DNA of 64,000 nt from Bowmanella dokdonensis (GCF_017254865.1 NZ_JAFKCV010000008.1:62001-126000); one strand, 5' to 3'; positions 7,951 to 19,119 are shown, counted from the stretch's first letter. The notes: generated by a model not told the origin, from the letters alone. Numbers and translations are program-made.

Positions 7951-9528
7951 TTACTCCCATTCGATGGTGGCGGGTGGCTTGCCGGAAATGTCGTAAACCA
8001 CCCGGGAAATGCCATCCACTTCATTGATAATCCGGTTGGACACCTTGCCGAGGAATTCATAAGGCAGGTGCGCCCAATGGGCAGTCATAAAGTCGATAGT
8101 TTCCACTGCACGCAAAGAGACCACCCAATCGTATTTACGGGCATCCCCCATGACCCCCACCGAACGTACGGGCAGGAACACGGTAAAGGCCTGGCTGACC
8201 TTGTGATACAGATCCGCCTTGTGCAGTTCCTCGATAAAGATGGCATCGGCGCGGCGCAGCAGATCGCAGTATTCCTTCTTCACTTCGCCCAGTACACGCA
8301 CTCCAAGACCCGGGCCCGGGAAAGGGTGGCGGTACAGCATGTCGTAGGGAAGTCCCAGCTCCAGTCCGACCTTACGCACCTCGTCCTTGAACAGTTCACG
8401 CAGCGGCTCCACCAGGCCCATCTGCATATCTTCGGGCAGACCGCCCACATTGTGGTGCGACTTGATTACATGGGCCTTGCCGGTCTTGGAGCCGGCCGAC
8501 TCGATCACATCCGGATAAATGGTGCCCTGGGCCAGCCATTTGGCATTCTGCAATTTAGAGGCCTGCTCGTCGAAGACCTCCACAAACACCCGGCCGATCA
8601 CCTTGCGCTTGGCTTCCGGATCTTCGACCCCGGCCAATTGGTCCAGGAACCGCTGCTCGGCATCTACCTTGATAATATTCAGGCCGAAGTGATCGCCGAA
8701 CATATCCATGACCTGCTTGCCTTCATTCAGGCGCAGCAGGCCGTTGTCGACGAATACGCAGGTCAGATTCTTGCCGATGGCCCGATGCAGCAACATCGCA
8801 GTGACGGAGGAATCCACCCCCCCGGACAGACCGAGGATCACTTCATCCTCACCCACCTGCTCCTTCAGGCGTGCGACGGCATCGTCTATGATGGTCGCCG
8901 GCGTCCAGCGCTTCTCGCACCGGCAGATGCTGACCACGAAATGTTCCAGCATGCGCAAGCCCTGACGGGTATGGGTCACTTCCGGGTGGAACTGCACCCC
9001 ATAGAAGCCTTTATCCTCATCAGCCATGGCCGCAAAAGGACAGCTCGGCGTCTGGGCGAGGGTCTTGAAACCGGGGGGAATGGCGCTGACTTTATCGCCA
9101 TGACTCATCCACACATCCAGCAGGGCGTTGCCATTCTGGCCCACATGATCCTCGATATTGGTAAACAGCGCGGACTCGTGAATGACTTCCACCTGGGCAT
9201 AGCCGAATTCACGGATGTTGGAGCCCTGAACCGCCCCGCCAAGCTGTTCGGCCATGGTCTGCATGCCGTAACATACACCCAGTACCGGTACGCCGGCGTT
9301 GAACACATACTCAGGAGCTCTGGGAGAATTCAGCTCGGTGACTGATTCGGGCCCACCCGAAAGGATAATGCCCTGGGGATTGAATTCGCGGATCTGCTCT
9401 TCTGTCACATCCCAGGCCCACAGCTCACAGTAGACGCCGATTTCGCGGACCCTGCGGGCGACAAGCTGGGTGTACTGGGACCCGAAGTCCAGGATTAAGA
9501 TGCGATGGTCATGAATGTTTGCAGTCAT
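7951..9528 (-). CDS. guaA: GMP synthase (glutamine-hydrolysing)
   Basis: 525 residues, the normal length. It aminates XMP to GMP using glutamine and ATP, the last step of guanine nucleotide synthesis. The N-terminal class I amidotransferase domain shows the catalytic Cys motif GVCYGMQ and the His-Glu pair in FHPEVTH; the ATP-pyrophosphatase domain has LSGGVDSS; the C-terminal dimerisation domain ends in PPATIEWE. The ATG at 9528 gives the family start ([20 protein letters not shown]); an open extension to 9606 covers the guaB-guaA spacer. It follows guaB on the same strand, 90 bases downstream, with a terminator-like hairpin between. Confidence 0.97.
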   Translation of the reverse strand: MTANIHDHRILILDFGSQYTQLVARRVREIGVYCELWAWDVTEEQIREFNPQGIILSGGPESVTELNSPRAPEYVFNAGVPVLGVCYGMQTMAEQLGGAVQGSNIREFGYAQVEVIHESALFTNIEDHVGQNGNALLDVWMSHGDKVSAIPPGFKTLAQTPSCPFAAMADEDKGFYGVQFHPEVTHTRQGLRMLEHFVVSICRCEKRWTPATIIDDAVARLKEQVGEDEVILGLSGGVDSSVTAMLLHRAIGKNLTCVFVDNGLLRLNEGKQVMDMFGDHFGLNIIKVDAEQRFLDQLAGVEDPEAKRKVIGRVFVEVFDEQASKLQNAKWLAQGTIYPDVIESAGSKTGKAHVIKSHHNVGGLPEDMQMGLVEPLRELFKDEVRKVGLELGLPYDMLYRHPFPGPGLGVRVLGEVKKEYCDLLRRADAIFIEELHKADLYHKVSQAFTVFLPVRSVGVMGDARKYDWVVSLRAVETIDFMTAHWAHLPYEFLGKVSNRIINEVDGISRVVYDISGKPPATIEWE

Positions 9529-9570
9529 GGATTTCCCGTATGAAGTAGTCTGCGGCAAGGCCGCGCAAAT

Positions 9571-9603
9571 AAAATAAACAGGGGGAGCACCCTGGCTCCC
9601 CCT
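9571..9603 (-). terminator. Intrinsic terminator/attenuator between guaB and guaA
   Basis: Reading the minus strand, AGGGGGAGC (9603-9595) pairs with GCTCCCCCT (9588-9580) in a 9-bp stem with a 6-base loop, followed by GTTTATTTTATTTG. This is a good intrinsic terminator shape located between two genes usually in one operon. It probably trims or lowers guaA expression relative to guaB, or protects the guaB mRNA 3' end. Confidence 0.65.
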
Positions 9604-9618
9604 CAACCTGAGACCGCC

Positions 9619-11088
9619 CTATCCCATTCGGTAGTTGGGTGCTTCCTTGGTAATGGATACATCATGTACATGGGATTCGCCCATACCGGCCGCAGTAACC
9701 CGGACAAATTTAGCCTTGGTGCGTAATTCATCAATAGTGGCGCAGCCGGTCAGCCCCATGGCACTGCGCAGGCCACCCATTTGCTGGTGAACGATATTGG
9801 CGATGGGCCCCTTGTAGGCGACACGGCCTTCGATACCTTCCGGAACCAGCTTTTCGGCATTATTGCTGTCCTGGAAATAGCGGTCAGAGGACCCATGACT
9901 CTGGTTCATGGCACCCAGTGAACCCATGCCGCGGTAGGACTTATAGTAACGGCCCTGGTACAGCTCCACTTCACCTGGTGCTTCCTCGGTGCCGGCCAGC
10001 ATGCTGCCGACCATCACACAACTCGCACCGGCAGCAAGGGCCTTGGCGATATCACCGGAAAAACGAATGCCGCCATCGGCAATCACCGGAATGTCAGTGC
10101 CTTCCAAACCTTCCACCGCGTCAGACACGGCGGTAATCTGCGGCACGCCGCAGCCGGTCACGATTCGGGTGGTACAGATAGAGCCGGGGCCGATACCCAC
10201 CTTGACGGCATCCACCCCTGCCTCAGCCAGCGCCTTGGCCCCCTCCGCTGTGGCCACGTTACCGGCAATCAGTTGCAGTTCAGGGTAGTCCTGACGGACC
10301 TTTTTAACTCTGTCGATAACGCCCTGAGAATGCCCGTGAGACGTGTCGATCAACAGCACATCCACCCCGGCTTCCACCAGCAGTTTGATCCGCTCATCGG
10401 TACCTGCGCCGACACTGACCGCGGCGCCGACACGCAAGCGACCCAGAGCATCTTTACAGGCATTGGGTTTGCTCTCGGCCTTCTGGAAATCCTTGACTGT
10501 GATCAGGCCCTTGAGTTTAAACGCGCCGTCCACCACCAGAATCTTCTCGATACGGTGCTCGTGCATCAGGGCCAGCACCTCCTCGGAGCTTGCGCCTTCC
10601 CTGACGGTGACCAGACGCGCTTTTGGCGTCATTACATTGGCAATGGGCAGTTTGTGGTTGTTTTCGAAACGCAGATCACGTCCTGTCACTATACCGACCA
10701 GGTTATTGTCCTTATCGACAACCGGAAAGCCGGAGTAACCGTGTTGCTTGCTCAATACATTGATCTCGCCTATGGTGGCGTCGGGTGTCACTGTCATAGG
10801 GTCGGAAACCACGCCGCTTTCGTACTTCTTGACCTGGCGTACATGGCTGGCCTGCTCTTCGGCAGTCATGTTTTTGTGGATAAAGCCGATGCCGCCTTCC
10901 TGGGCCAAGGCGATGGCCAGACGGGCTTCACTGACGGTGTCCATTGCAGCAGAAATCATCGGGATATTCAGTTCGACACCGCGGGTTAAGCGGGTCTTCA
11001 GACTGGCAGTATGGGGGAGTACGGTAGAATGACCTGGGACTAACAATACATCATCGAAAGTCAGGGCTTCTTTTTCGATTCTGAGCAT
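9619..11088 (-). CDS. guaB: IMP dehydrogenase
   Basis: 489 residues. It oxidises IMP to XMP with NAD+, the committed step towards GMP. The TIM-barrel carries the catalytic loop [15 protein letters not shown], and two CBS domains are inserted at about residues 95-210 ([40 protein letters not shown]). The ATG at 11088 gives the family start ([20 protein letters not shown]); an open upstream extension to 11238 overlaps the divergent xseA and is not credible. The promoter must lie in the 99 bases shared with xseA. Confidence 0.97.
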   Translation of the reverse strand: MLRIEKEALTFDDVLLVPGHSTVLPHTASLKTRLTRGVELNIPMISAAMDTVSEARLAIALAQEGGIGFIHKNMTAEEQASHVRQVKKYESGVVSDPMTVTPDATIGEINVLSKQHGYSGFPVVDKDNNLVGIVTGRDLRFENNHKLPIANVMTPKARLVTVREGASSEEVLALMHEHRIEKILVVDGAFKLKGLITVKDFQKAESKPNACKDALGRLRVGAAVSVGAGTDERIKLLVEAGVDVLLIDTSHGHSQGVIDRVKKVRQDYPELQLIAGNVATAEGAKALAEAGVDAVKVGIGPGSICTTRIVTGCGVPQITAVSDAVEGLEGTDIPVIADGGIRFSGDIAKALAAGASCVMVGSMLAGTEEAPGEVELYQGRYYKSYRGMGSLGAMNQSHGSSDRYFQDSNNAEKLVPEGIEGRVAYKGPIANIVHQQMGGLRSAMGLTGCATIDELRTKAKFVRVTAAGMGESHVHDVSITKEAPNYRMG

Positions 11089-11187
11089 CGCAACAACACC
11101 TTTAGAATGAGGATTTAGTTGCGGCGCAATTGTAGCCGTTTTGCCCTTTAGGGTAAACTTAAATTCCGCTCCCCGACCAAGTTTTTT

Positions 11188-12528
11188 ATGCCTTCCAATC
11201 AACAGACAATCTACACAGTCAGCCGTCTCAATCGCCATGCCCGTCAGGTTCTGGAAAGCGAAATAGGCCAGGTGTGGGTGCGGGCCGAAATTTCCAATTT
11301 TGTCGCCGCCGGCTCAGGCCACTGGTATTTTACCCTCAAGGACGATCGGGCCCAGGTGCGGGCAGCCATGTTCAGAAACACCAACCGACGCGTCAGCATG
11401 CGACCTCGTGAAGGAGACAGGGTACTGGTCCGGGCTGCCATCAGCCTGTACGAACCCAGGGGGGATTACCAGCTTATTGTCGAGCATATGGAGCCAGAGG
11501 GGGAAGGGTTGCTCAAACAACAGTTTGAACAGCTCAAGCACCGGCTTCTCAGCGAAGGGTTGTTTGACGCCGAGCATAAAAAACCCCTCCCCCATCCCAT
11601 TCTCCGGGTGGGTATAGTGACCTCCCCCACCGGCGCAGCCCTGCATGATATCCTCACCGTGCTCAGGCGCCGCAACCCGGCTATTGAGGTGATCCTTTAC
11701 CCCAGCCAGGTCCAGGGCGGGGTGGCAAGCAGCCAGTTAATTCAAGCCATTGAAACGGCAAACAGGCGCAAGGAAGTGGATGTCCTGATCGTGGGACGGG
11801 GCGGTGGTTCGCTGGAAGACCTCTGGTGCTTCAACGATGAAATGCTGGCCCGTTGTATCTTCGCCTCTACCTTGCCAATCATCAGTGCAGTGGGCCACGA
11901 AGTGGATGTGAGCATTGCCGATTTTGTCGCCGACATGCGTGCTCCCACGCCTTCTGCAGCAGCAGAGCTGGTCAGCCAGGACAAGTTGGAACTGCAAAAA
12001 CGTGTGGAGCAGTGTCAACATCGCCTGGCACGGGCCTTCGGCAACTTTCTGAAAACCAGGCAATACCTTCACCATAGGGTGGCCAGCCAACTCGAGCGGT
12101 ATCACCCACAAACAAAGCTTCGGCAGCAGGCGCAGCATCTGGACGGACTTAGCGCCAATCTCCATCACCTGTGGCAACGTCGGTTGAACCAACTGCACAG
12201 CCGCATGCAGGGCCTGGAGGGTCGTCTTGCCAGGCAATCTCCCGGGCAAAGGTTGGAAGCCCAGCAACAGCGTCTCACTTATCTGCGGCAGTCTCTGCAA
12301 AGAGGCTGGCAACAGTTATATCAGTCAAAGCAACACAAATTGGCCGGGTGCTCTCATCTGCTTGACACCGTCAGCCCCTTGGCCACGCTGGCCAGAGGCT
12401 ACAGTATCAGTCTGGTGGGAAGGAGGCTCATCACAAGGACCGATGTCTTGCAGCCGGGTGATCAGATGATCACCCGACTTATTGACGGAGAGGTTTCAAG
12501 CAAGGTTACCGCCATCAGGAAAAGGTAA
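11188..12528 (+). CDS. xseA: Exodeoxyribonuclease VII large subunit
   Basis: 446 residues. Large subunit of the single-strand-specific nuclease that, with XseB, trims DNA ends in repair. The N-terminal OB-fold (about 5-100: [29 protein letters not shown]) binds ssDNA; the catalytic region (about 120-320) includes [26 protein letters not shown] and [20 protein letters not shown]; the C-terminal part is a long coiled coil. It is divergent from guaB, as in E. coli. xseB is not in the window. Confidence 0.96.
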   Translation: MPSNQQTIYTVSRLNRHARQVLESEIGQVWVRAEISNFVAAGSGHWYFTLKDDRAQVRAAMFRNTNRRVSMRPREGDRVLVRAAISLYEPRGDYQLIVEHMEPEGEGLLKQQFEQLKHRLLSEGLFDAEHKKPLPHPILRVGIVTSPTGAALHDILTVLRRRNPAIEVILYPSQVQGGVASSQLIQAIETANRRKEVDVLIVGRGGGSLEDLWCFNDEMLARCIFASTLPIISAVGHEVDVSIADFVADMRAPTPSAAAELVSQDKLELQKRVEQCQHRLARAFGNFLKTRQYLHHRVASQLERYHPQTKLRQQAQHLDGLSANLHHLWQRRLNQLHSRMQGLEGRLARQSPGQRLEAQQQRLTYLRQSLQRGWQQLYQSKQHKLAGCSHLLDTVSPLATLARGYSISLVGRRLITRTDVLQPGDQMITRLIDGEVSSKVTAIRKR

Positions 12529-12540
12529 CCCTGCCTTACG

Positions 12541-13698
12541 TTAGCCGGATCTGCACCTGCGGGAAGCCGTCAGTAACAATAACCCGCCAAGCGACATCAA
12601 CATCCCTCCTGGTGCGTCAACCTGCAATAGCACCTGTTGGGGTAATTCCAGGTCTATTCCCGGATGGGGGAAGGCAACATCGTCCCTTTCCGAAGGGATA
12701 AAGCCGTCCAATGGCGGCAACTGATATACATCATCAGGGAAGGAGTCTGCAAACACAGGCGGGTCAATAAGAACCGGATTTGTCACTACCAACGGCCCCT
12801 CAGGCATTTCTCCATCTACTTTGCTGTCAGGGGACAGGGGAGCCGGAGCAAAGCCCCCTGTCAGCCCCTGATTGCCAACCGTAGGCGTAAGTAAACCATC
12901 GCCCTGCTCATCCCAATCAAGGTCAGGTGCACTGTTGGGGTCGGGAAAAGCTTCAGGAAGAATGCCGGCTGACGCAGGCGTCGGTGAATACTCGGTGTCA
13001 CCAGAAATTTCAGGCGACTCCTGCACTCTGTCCGCCGTTGGCCCATTATCCAACCATAGCAGTGGGGCCGCATCGGCGATCTCCTTAAGCATTGGCAGAC
13101 CAGCACCTATGTCGTTGAGGTTGTCACTTATCTTTGCGTGCTCGCCGCCAATATTCGGGCTGCTATTCAGTCCTTCCGACCACTGGTCATTGAGAGATTC
13201 ATCGTGCTCCCGGTCTTTATCTCCAACTGAGCCAGATCTGGTAAGAAAATTGACCGGCAACGCCGTAAAATAGGAACTGGGGCCCAGCAGGGCATCGAAG
13301 CCGCCAAACTTTCTGCAGCTTCCAAACTCTTGAGCACACTCATCGCGTAACCTGGCTTCAATCCGACCAAAATGAAGAGGATCATTGAGTCGGCCTGATA
13401 TGGCGACTCTTGGCAGTTTCGCCTGGTAAAAGCCCAATCGCCCAAGCAGTTCGTCGAGTGATATCTCAGCCACAGGCCTTCTGGCCTGCGCAGGATAACG
13501 GACAAACTGCCTTTGTTGTATGTTGACGCTAGGGTCATTTCTGGAGACACCGGTATCTGAACCCGGTATATCGGCCAGTATCAAAGAGGCGGAAGCATTA
13601 GTGAGATAAAAGGAACTCAGTGCAGCAAAAACCAGAACCATCCATCTTTTAAACCCCCACCCTGCATCATTCCAGCCCCTGGTGAGTAACGTTTTCAT
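12541..13698 (-). CDS. Exported protein with PEP-CTERM-like C-terminal sorting tail
   Basis: 385 residues. A signal peptide (hydrophobic MVLVFAALSSFYL, then NASAS) leads into a long, Pro/Asp/Glu-rich, low-complexity body with no recognised fold. The C-terminus is a short motif followed by a hydrophobic helix and a basic end (VDAPGGMLMSLGG, then LLLLTASRRCRSG), the three-part plan of PEP-CTERM/exosortase substrates, here with a VDAP variant. The ATG at 13698 has a strong ribosome site (GGGAGG) directly upstream. It converges with xseA, only 12 bases apart. No exosortase gene is in this window, so the sorting call is inference. Confidence 0.6.
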   Translation of the reverse strand: MKTLLTRGWNDAGWGFKRWMVLVFAALSSFYLTNASASLILADIPGSDTGVSRNDPSVNIQQRQFVRYPAQARRPVAEISLDELLGRLGFYQAKLPRVAISGRLNDPLHFGRIEARLRDECAQEFGSCRKFGGFDALLGPSSYFTALPVNFLTRSGSVGDKDREHDESLNDQWSEGLNSSPNIGGEHAKISDNLNDIGAGLPMLKEIADAAPLLWLDNGPTADRVQESPEISGDTEYSPTPASAGILPEAFPDPNSAPDLDWDEQGDGLLTPTVGNQGLTGGFAPAPLSPDSKVDGEMPEGPLVVTNPVLIDPPVFADSFPDDVYQLPPLDGFIPSERDDVAFPHPGIDLELPQQVLLQVDAPGGMLMSLGGLLLLTASRRCRSG

Positions 13699-13902
13699 AT
13701 CCCTCCCTCGCTTTAACCGATTCAATTCGACTGTAAGCCAGACCTTTCCTGTCAAGGGTCAATTCAGCCCTAAAAGCATAGTCGGTGTTGGCAAAATTGA
13801 AAATAAATCAGCAAACTTGCGGGGATTTCATGCGTTCTTGTTGGAAAAAGGATGATCTTCCAGAAGCGAGAAGGTTTTGCAGCGGAACAGTACCTGACAA
13901 GC

Positions 13903-14385
13903 TTAAGGTATTACCAACCTGAGGCTGGTTATGCCGCTGTCGCTGAAGGAGAGCAGGTAGATATCTGCATAATCGGACTCAGTCATGTCGGGGGCTTCAC
14001 CGCCGAGCATTTCAATCAGTTGTGGAGTGGTGTTGCTATGCCCGACAATCAAGGCATTTTCGGCGCGCTCCAGCAAATTGCTGGCAAAGTTATCCAACTG
14101 CTGCGGATCATAATGGCTCACCTCAATCTCCCTGTGTTCAGCCAGGGGCATAACGGTTTGGCGTGTCCTGCGATAGGCCGTGCTGTATATTCGTGTCAGA
14201 GGTACATGCGCAAGCATGGTGGCTAAGTGCCTCGCCTGGGTCAATCCATTGTCTGTGAGGCCCGGATCTTGGCTTTCCGTGGTTTTCTGGGCATGACGGA
14301 GCAGATACAAGGTGAACTCTTTTGCCAAGGCAGGTTGCAATGCAGCCAAGCCAATCAGCCCACATACAACTATCATACGTAACAC
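13903..14385 (-). CDS. Exported histidine-phosphatase (RHG/SixA-like) family protein
   Basis: 160 residues. After a signal peptide (MIVVCGLIGLAALQPALA) comes the phosphoglycerate-mutase-like fold: LYLLRHAQKT carries the catalytic histidine (RHA form of the RHG motif), and ALIVGHSNTTPQLIEM the second histidine. It would be a periplasmic phosphatase of unknown substrate; the SixA it resembles is cytosolic, so the export signal is notable. GTG at 14385 is preceded by GAGG at a 7-base spacing; an ATG at 14376 is the alternative. It starts 9 bases after the der stop codon and is likely in the same transcript. Confidence 0.82.
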   Translation of the reverse strand: MLRMIVVCGLIGLAALQPALAKEFTLYLLRHAQKTTESQDPGLTDNGLTQARHLATMLAHVPLTRIYSTAYRRTRQTVMPLAEHREIEVSHYDPQQLDNFASNLLERAENALIVGHSNTTPQLIEMLGGEAPDMTESDYADIYLLSFSDSGITSLRLVIP

Positions 14386-14394
14386 AGTATTACC

Positions 14395-15840
14395 TCATTT
14401 CTTCTTGTGAAAGGACATCAGTCGTTTTCGCTTTCTCTCTTGTGAGAGGGTAAGTTGATTCTTCTTGCCTTCAAAAGGGTTGGCCCCTTCCCGGAATTCG
14501 ATGCGAATGGGGGTACCCATTACTTTCAGCGATTTACGGAAGTAATTCATCAAAAAGCGTTTGTAGGAGTCAGGCAGATCCTGCACCTGATTGCCATGGA
14601 TCACGATCACGGGCGGATTATACCCCCCGGCGTGGGCATACTTCATTTTTACCCTGCGACCTCGGATCAAAGGGGGCTGATGATCCGCCTGGGCCATTTC
14701 CATGATCCGGGTGAGCATGGCGGTATTGATCCTGTGGGTCGCAGAAGCATAGGCTTCCTGTACCGACTCAAACAGGTTACCTACTCCAGTACCATGGAGC
14801 GCAGAAATAAAATGCAGCCGGGCAAAATCAATAAAACCCAGCCGCCTGTCCAGCTCACGCTTGATATCGTTTTTGACATCGGTATCCAGACCATCCCACT
14901 TATTGACCGCCAGCACCAGTGAACGGCCGGAGTTGAGCACAAAACCCAACAGGCTCAGATCCTGATCGGAGAGCCCCTCCCGCGCGTCTACCACCAGCAA
15001 CACCACGTTGGCTTCTTCGATGGCCTGCAGAGTTTTGACGATAGAAAACTTCTCCACCATGTCGGAAACTTTCCTGCGCTTGCGTACGCCGGCAGTATCA
15101 ATCAGGACGTACTCGCGCCCGTCACGCTCCATGGGGATAAAGATGCTGTCCCTGGTGGTGCCTGGCTGATCGAAGACCACCACCCGTTCCTCGCCCAGAA
15201 TCCGGTTGGTCAGGGTGGATTTACCCACATTGGGTTTACCGACGATGGCCAGTTTGATTGGCTGGTTTTGCAGTCTTTCCAGTTGCGCCTCTGCGTCCAG
15301 CTCTTCGGCGGCAGGATCGGCCTCGGTTGTCAGCATGTCGGGAAAACGCTCTGCAAGCGGCTTGACCAGGCTCTCAAGCAGCTGGCTCACACCACGTCCA
15401 TGGGCGGCGGCGATCTGATGCACGTCACCCAGGGCCAGTCGATAGAACTCAGCCACTTCGCTGTCGCCGTGTATACCGTCCACTTTATTGGCAACCAGAT
15501 GTACCGGCTTGTTCTGAATTCGCAGATGCCTGGCAATAGCCTCATCGGCCACGGTCAATCCGGCCCTTGCATCCAGCATGAACAAGACTACATCGGCTTC
15601 CTCAATAGCCAGCAGTGACTGCTGAGCCATCTCGGCATCGATGCCTTGCTCATCGCCGCTTATCCCACCGGTATCGACCACGATAAACTGCAAGCCTTCA
15701 CAATTGGCCTGGCCATACTTACGATCCCGGGTCAGTCCCGGAAAATCGGCCACCAGGGCGTCCCGGCTTCGGGTCAGACGATTAAACAGAGTGGACTTGC
15801 CCACATTGGGACGACCAACCAGCGCGACAACAGGTAGCAT
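14395..15840 (-). CDS. der: Ribosome assembly GTPase Der (EngA)
   Basis: 481 residues. An essential GTPase in 50S subunit maturation with two tandem G domains: the first with GRPNVGKST and DTGGISG, the second (from about residue 200) with [17 protein letters not shown] and NKWDGL. A C-terminal KH-like domain follows, then a Lys/Arg-rich end ([16 protein letters not shown]). It lies downstream of bamB, separated by a probable terminator, and upstream of the exported phosphatase. Confidence 0.97.
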   Translation of the reverse strand: MLPVVALVGRPNVGKSTLFNRLTRSRDALVADFPGLTRDRKYGQANCEGLQFIVVDTGGISGDEQGIDAEMAQQSLLAIEEADVVLFMLDARAGLTVADEAIARHLRIQNKPVHLVANKVDGIHGDSEVAEFYRLALGDVHQIAAAHGRGVSQLLESLVKPLAERFPDMLTTEADPAAEELDAEAQLERLQNQPIKLAIVGKPNVGKSTLTNRILGEERVVVFDQPGTTRDSIFIPMERDGREYVLIDTAGVRKRRKVSDMVEKFSIVKTLQAIEEANVVLLVVDAREGLSDQDLSLLGFVLNSGRSLVLAVNKWDGLDTDVKNDIKRELDRRLGFIDFARLHFISALHGTGVGNLFESVQEAYASATHRINTAMLTRIMEMAQADHQPPLIRGRRVKMKYAHAGGYNPPVIVIHGNQVQDLPDSYKRFLMNYFRKSLKVMGTPIRIEFREGANPFEGKKNQLTLSQERKRKRLMSFHKKK

Positions 15841-15879
15841 AGTGACAGTATCCTAGTGGCCGCTCAGCTGACTGATACG

Positions 15880-15913
15880 GCAAGCAAAAACAATAATGGC
15901 CCTCATGGGGCCA
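15880..15913 (-). terminator. Probable terminator downstream of bamB
   Basis: On the minus strand TGGCCC (15913-15908) pairs with GGGCCA (15902-15897) around a CATGA loop and is followed by TTATTGTTTTTGC. It lies in the 102-base gap between bamB and der, so der may also have its own promoter. Confidence 0.55.
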
Positions 15914-15942
15914 CTATTTTAACAGCTAATTGTGGCTTTGGC

Positions 15943-17193
15943 TTAAGGGGTTTCAATCGCCTTGAGCTGGCCGTCCCGGGTCTGGGTATAGAGCACCTTG
16001 CCATCCACCACCGGAGCGGCATAAATGCCTTCATCCAGATCGTTATCGCCCACTTCCAGACGAGCAACAATCTTGCCGTCAGCCTGGCTCAGCCAGTGCA
16101 GATAACCGTATTTATCACCCACCACCAGGTAGCTGCCGAGCGGCTCAGCCTCCGTCAACTGGCGGCTGCGCAGAGTGTTCTGGCTCCACAGCTCTACGCC
16201 GTTACGGCGATCCAAGGCGAAAACCTGGCTTTCAGTGCTGACCACATAGAGGTTATTGGCATCCAGCGAAATGCGACGATAAGATTTGTATTCACGTTTC
16301 CAGATAGTCCGACCGCTGCGCAATTCCAACGCTGCCAGGCTGCCGTCGAAGGAAATGACATAAATGACGCCACCCAGCACCAGTGGTTCCACATCGATAT
16401 CGACGATACGGTCCAGTTCGGTTGCGCCGGATGCGGCTGTCACCGCCTGTTCCCAGGCAATCTGACCGTTTTCCATAATCACGATGGCCACTTTACCTGA
16501 GGCAGTACCGACAATGGCACCACCGCTGTTGACGGTCGGCGCTGAGATACCGCGCAGGGACAGAGGGGGCACTTCCGACTCATACAACCACTGCTGTTCA
16601 CCCGTTTCGGCATCCAGGGCAAACATCACACCCGCACCCGTATTAATGATCACCAGACCATCGGATACGGCGGGCCTGGCCAATACTTCGCCTTTGACCT
16701 TCGTATGCCAGCGGGTCTCACCGGTCTCTGCGTTCAGGGCATATACATCACCATTTTCCGTACCGAAATACAGGGAATCATAGGCCGCCACCAGGCCCCC
16801 GGCGATTCGGGCAGAGGCGCCTTTTTGCCATAGACGGGAAACACCTGACCACCAGGCCTGCTCACCGAAAAGCGCAAAGTTCTGCTCCCAGATCACTTTG
16901 CCACTGGTTTTGTCGAAGGCCTTAATCTGGCCATGGCGATCCGCCGCAAACACCTTGTCATAGGCAACGGCCGGTCTCAGACGGGAGAAATGCTCACCCA
17001 CACCTTCTCCCACTTCCTCCTCCCAGATGACCTTGGGGGTGAAAAGTGGCTCGATGGGCTGGAGCTCCTTGATCTTCAGCTCTTCCTCTTCGATAAACCA
17101 GGTAGTGGGATCCATCCACTGGGGCAGGATGGAACAACCAGAAAGACCCAGCAGCGAAAACAGACACAGGGCGCGAACAGAGTTTCTAACCAT
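15943..17193 (-). CDS. bamB: Outer membrane assembly lipoprotein BamB
   Basis: About 416 residues. The lipobox is LLGLSGCSIL and the rest is an eight-bladed PQQ-type beta-propeller, with repeated blades such as DGSLAALELRSGRTIWKREY and NGDVYALNAETGETRWHTKV. BamB scaffolds the BAM complex that folds outer-membrane proteins. The ATG at 17193 has GAGG 6 bases upstream; the ATG at 17205, overlapping the yfgM stop (ATGA), is an alternative that adds four residues. It sits in the conserved hisS-yfgM-bamB-der order. Confidence 0.96.
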   Translation of the reverse strand: MVRNSVRALCLFSLLGLSGCSILPQWMDPTTWFIEEEELKIKELQPIEPLFTPKVIWEEEVGEGVGEHFSRLRPAVAYDKVFAADRHGQIKAFDKTSGKVIWEQNFALFGEQAWWSGVSRLWQKGASARIAGGLVAAYDSLYFGTENGDVYALNAETGETRWHTKVKGEVLARPAVSDGLVIINTGAGVMFALDAETGEQQWLYESEVPPLSLRGISAPTVNSGGAIVGTASGKVAIVIMENGQIAWEQAVTAASGATELDRIVDIDVEPLVLGGVIYVISFDGSLAALELRSGRTIWKREYKSYRRISLDANNLYVVSTESQVFALDRRNGVELWSQNTLRSRQLTEAEPLGSYLVVGDKYGYLHWLSQADGKIVARLEVGDNDLDEGIYAAPVVDGKVLYTQTRDGQLKAIETP

Positions 17194-17201
17194 CTGATAC
17201 C

Positions 17202-17825
17202 TCATGCGCTGGCTTTCGCGATCAGATTGTCCAGTTTCATCTTCAGCAGGTTATTGCCGGCATTGTCCTCCAGTGCCGCACTGTAGGCAGCCCTGGCCTT
17301 ATCCAAGTTACCCTGACTGGCATGGATATCGCCTCTGAGCTCCTGAACCTGCGCGTTAAAGCTTTCCTGGCCGACAGCATCCAGTGCTGACATGGCCTGC
17401 TCATAGGCCGCCTGTTGAATATGCACACGGGCCAGGCGAATATTAGCCAGGGCAGCGATGGCGGGTACGTCGGTAGAATTGACGACAAAGGAAAGTTGTT
17501 TGGCCGCCTCGTTAAGATCATCACGGCTCACCGCTTCCTGGGCCAACTGAAAGGCCAGTAACATGGCGTAATTGTTGTCCTTGTTCTGCTCCAGATACGT
17601 CAGGGCACTGGTGAATCCCTGTTCGTTCTGGCTCAGGGATTCGACCGTCTGCTCATACTGAATAGAAGCAGTCTCCTGGGCTTCGATACGCTGATCATTG
17701 TAGTAACGCCAGCCCCACAGCCCCCCCAGACCGATGACGGCGCCAAGAATGATGGAGGTGCCGTTTTCTTTCCAGAATTGCTTGATGGCTTCAACTTGTT
17801 GTTCTTCGGTGCTGTAGCTTTCCAT
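17202..17825 (-). CDS. yfgM: YfgM-family membrane-anchored TPR-like protein
   Basis: 207 residues. A short cytosolic start (MESYSTEEQQVEAIKQFWKE), one membrane segment (TSIILGAVIGLGGLWGWRYY) and a periplasmic helical-repeat domain with TPR-like Ala-rich helices. In E. coli YfgM works with the chaperone PpiD at the Sec translocon. It lies 16 bases after hisS and overlaps the first bamB start by four bases. Confidence 0.93.
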   Translation of the reverse strand: MESYSTEEQQVEAIKQFWKENGTSIILGAVIGLGGLWGWRYYNDQRIEAQETASIQYEQTVESLSQNEQGFTSALTYLEQNKDNNYAMLLAFQLAQEAVSRDDLNEAAKQLSFVVNSTDVPAIAALANIRLARVHIQQAAYEQAMSALDAVGQESFNAQVQELRGDIHASQGNLDKARAAYSAALEDNAGNNLLKMKLDNLIAKASA

Positions 17826-17841
17826 CCCTATCCCCTGTAAT

Positions 17842-19119
17842 TCATTTCGTCAGCGCCTGGCCAAGTACGGAAGGCAAGTCTTTCAGGCCGATCATGGCCT
17901 GTGGCTCGTCTTTTCTCAGGTACTTGAGCCCAATCTGGCCCTGTTTGATTTCTTCTTCTCCGACAATCAGGGCAATTTCTGCCCCGCTTTTATCGGCCCG
18001 CTTCATTTGTTTTTTCAGGTTGCCGCCACCGCAATGGGTCTGCAACCTGAGGTGTGGAACCTGATCGCGCAGCGATTCGGCTAACTGAAAAGCAAAAACT
18101 TCTGCCTGCTCACCCAGTGGGCAAAGGTAAACGTCCACTGCCGCCCGAGGCGTTGCCAGTTGCAGTGCTTCGATCAGCAAAACTAACCGTTCCAGTCCCA
18201 TGGCAAACCCGACCGCAGGGGTAGACTTGCCGCCGAGCTGTTCGACCAGACCATCGTAACGGCCTCCGGCACACACAGTACCCTGGGCGCCCAGCGCATC
18301 CGTTACCCATTCAAATACGGTACGGTTGTAATAGTCCAGTCCCCGCACCAGACGTGAATTAACCCGGTATTGGATGCCCATCTGCTGTAAACGTTCACAC
18401 AGCAGATCAAAATGTTGCCTGGATTCTGTGTCCAGATGGTCCAGCAGATCCGGCGCGTCTTTCAGCACCTCCTGCACTTGGACATTCTTGCTGTCCAGCA
18501 CCCGCAGGGGATTGGTCTCCATTCTGCGCAGACTGTCTTCGTCGAGCTTATCAGCGTGCTGGAGGAGGAAAGCAACCAGTGCCTCCCGGTAATTGGCACG
18601 GGCCTCACTGGAGCCCAGTGAATTGATCTCGAGGCTGACCTTGTCCGACATGCCAAACAGCTTCCACAGCCGGGCTGTCATCAGGATGATTTCTGCGTCT
18701 ATATCCGGTCCGTTCAGGCCAAAGACTTCCACCCCAAACTGGTGGAACTGGCGATAACGACCTTTCTGGGGACGCTCATGGCGGAACATGGGCCCTATGT
18801 ACCAGAGTCGCTGCTGCTGGTTGTAGAGCAGGCCGTGTTCATTACCTGCCCTGACGCAACTGGCCGTTCCTTCTGGACGCAGGGTCAGGCTGTCGCCATT
18901 GCGGTCCTCAAAGCTGTACATCTCTTTTTCGACTATGTCGGTGACTTCGCCGATGGAGCGTTTGAAAAGGTCGGTGCTTTCCACCACGGGAGTGCGGATT
19001 TCCTGATAGCCATAGGCGGCGACCAGAGCGCGAATCTGTGTCTCCACCCATTGCCAGAGGGCAGACTGCCCAGGCAGGCAATCGTTCATTCCGCGGATGG
19101 CCTGAATTTGCTTACTCAC
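17842..19119 (-). CDS. hisS: Histidyl-tRNA synthetase
   Basis: 425 residues. Class II synthetase that charges tRNA-His. Visible signatures are the start [12 protein letters not shown], motif 2 ([13 protein letters not shown]), the HisRS peptide [15 protein letters not shown] and motif 3 ([12 protein letters not shown]), followed by the anticodon-binding domain (about 330-425). The start codon is GTG at 19119, in line with other HisS N-termini. It lies 94 bases after ispG in the conserved ispG-hisS order. Confidence 0.97.
   Translation of the reverse strand: MSKQIQAIRGMNDCLPGQSALWQWVETQIRALVAAYGYQEIRTPVVESTDLFKRSIGEVTDIVEKEMYSFEDRNGDSLTLRPEGTASCVRAGNEHGLLYNQQQRLWYIGPMFRHERPQKGRYRQFHQFGVEVFGLNGPDIDAEIILMTARLWKLFGMSDKVSLEINSLGSSEARANYREALVAFLLQHADKLDEDSLRRMETNPLRVLDSKNVQVQEVLKDAPDLLDHLDTESRQHFDLLCERLQQMGIQYRVNSRLVRGLDYYNRTVFEWVTDALGAQGTVCAGGRYDGLVEQLGGKSTPAVGFAMGLERLVLLIEALQLATPRAAVDVYLCPLGEQAEVFAFQLAESLRDQVPHLRLQTHCGGGNLKKQMKRADKSGAEIALIVGEEEIKQGQIGLKYLRKDEPQAMIGLKDLPSVLGQALTK

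Noticed and set aside
8068-9345. 425-codon open frame opposite guaA
   Set aside because: It is antisense to a clear GMP synthase and has no recognisable motifs; long antisense frames are common in GC-rich conserved genes.
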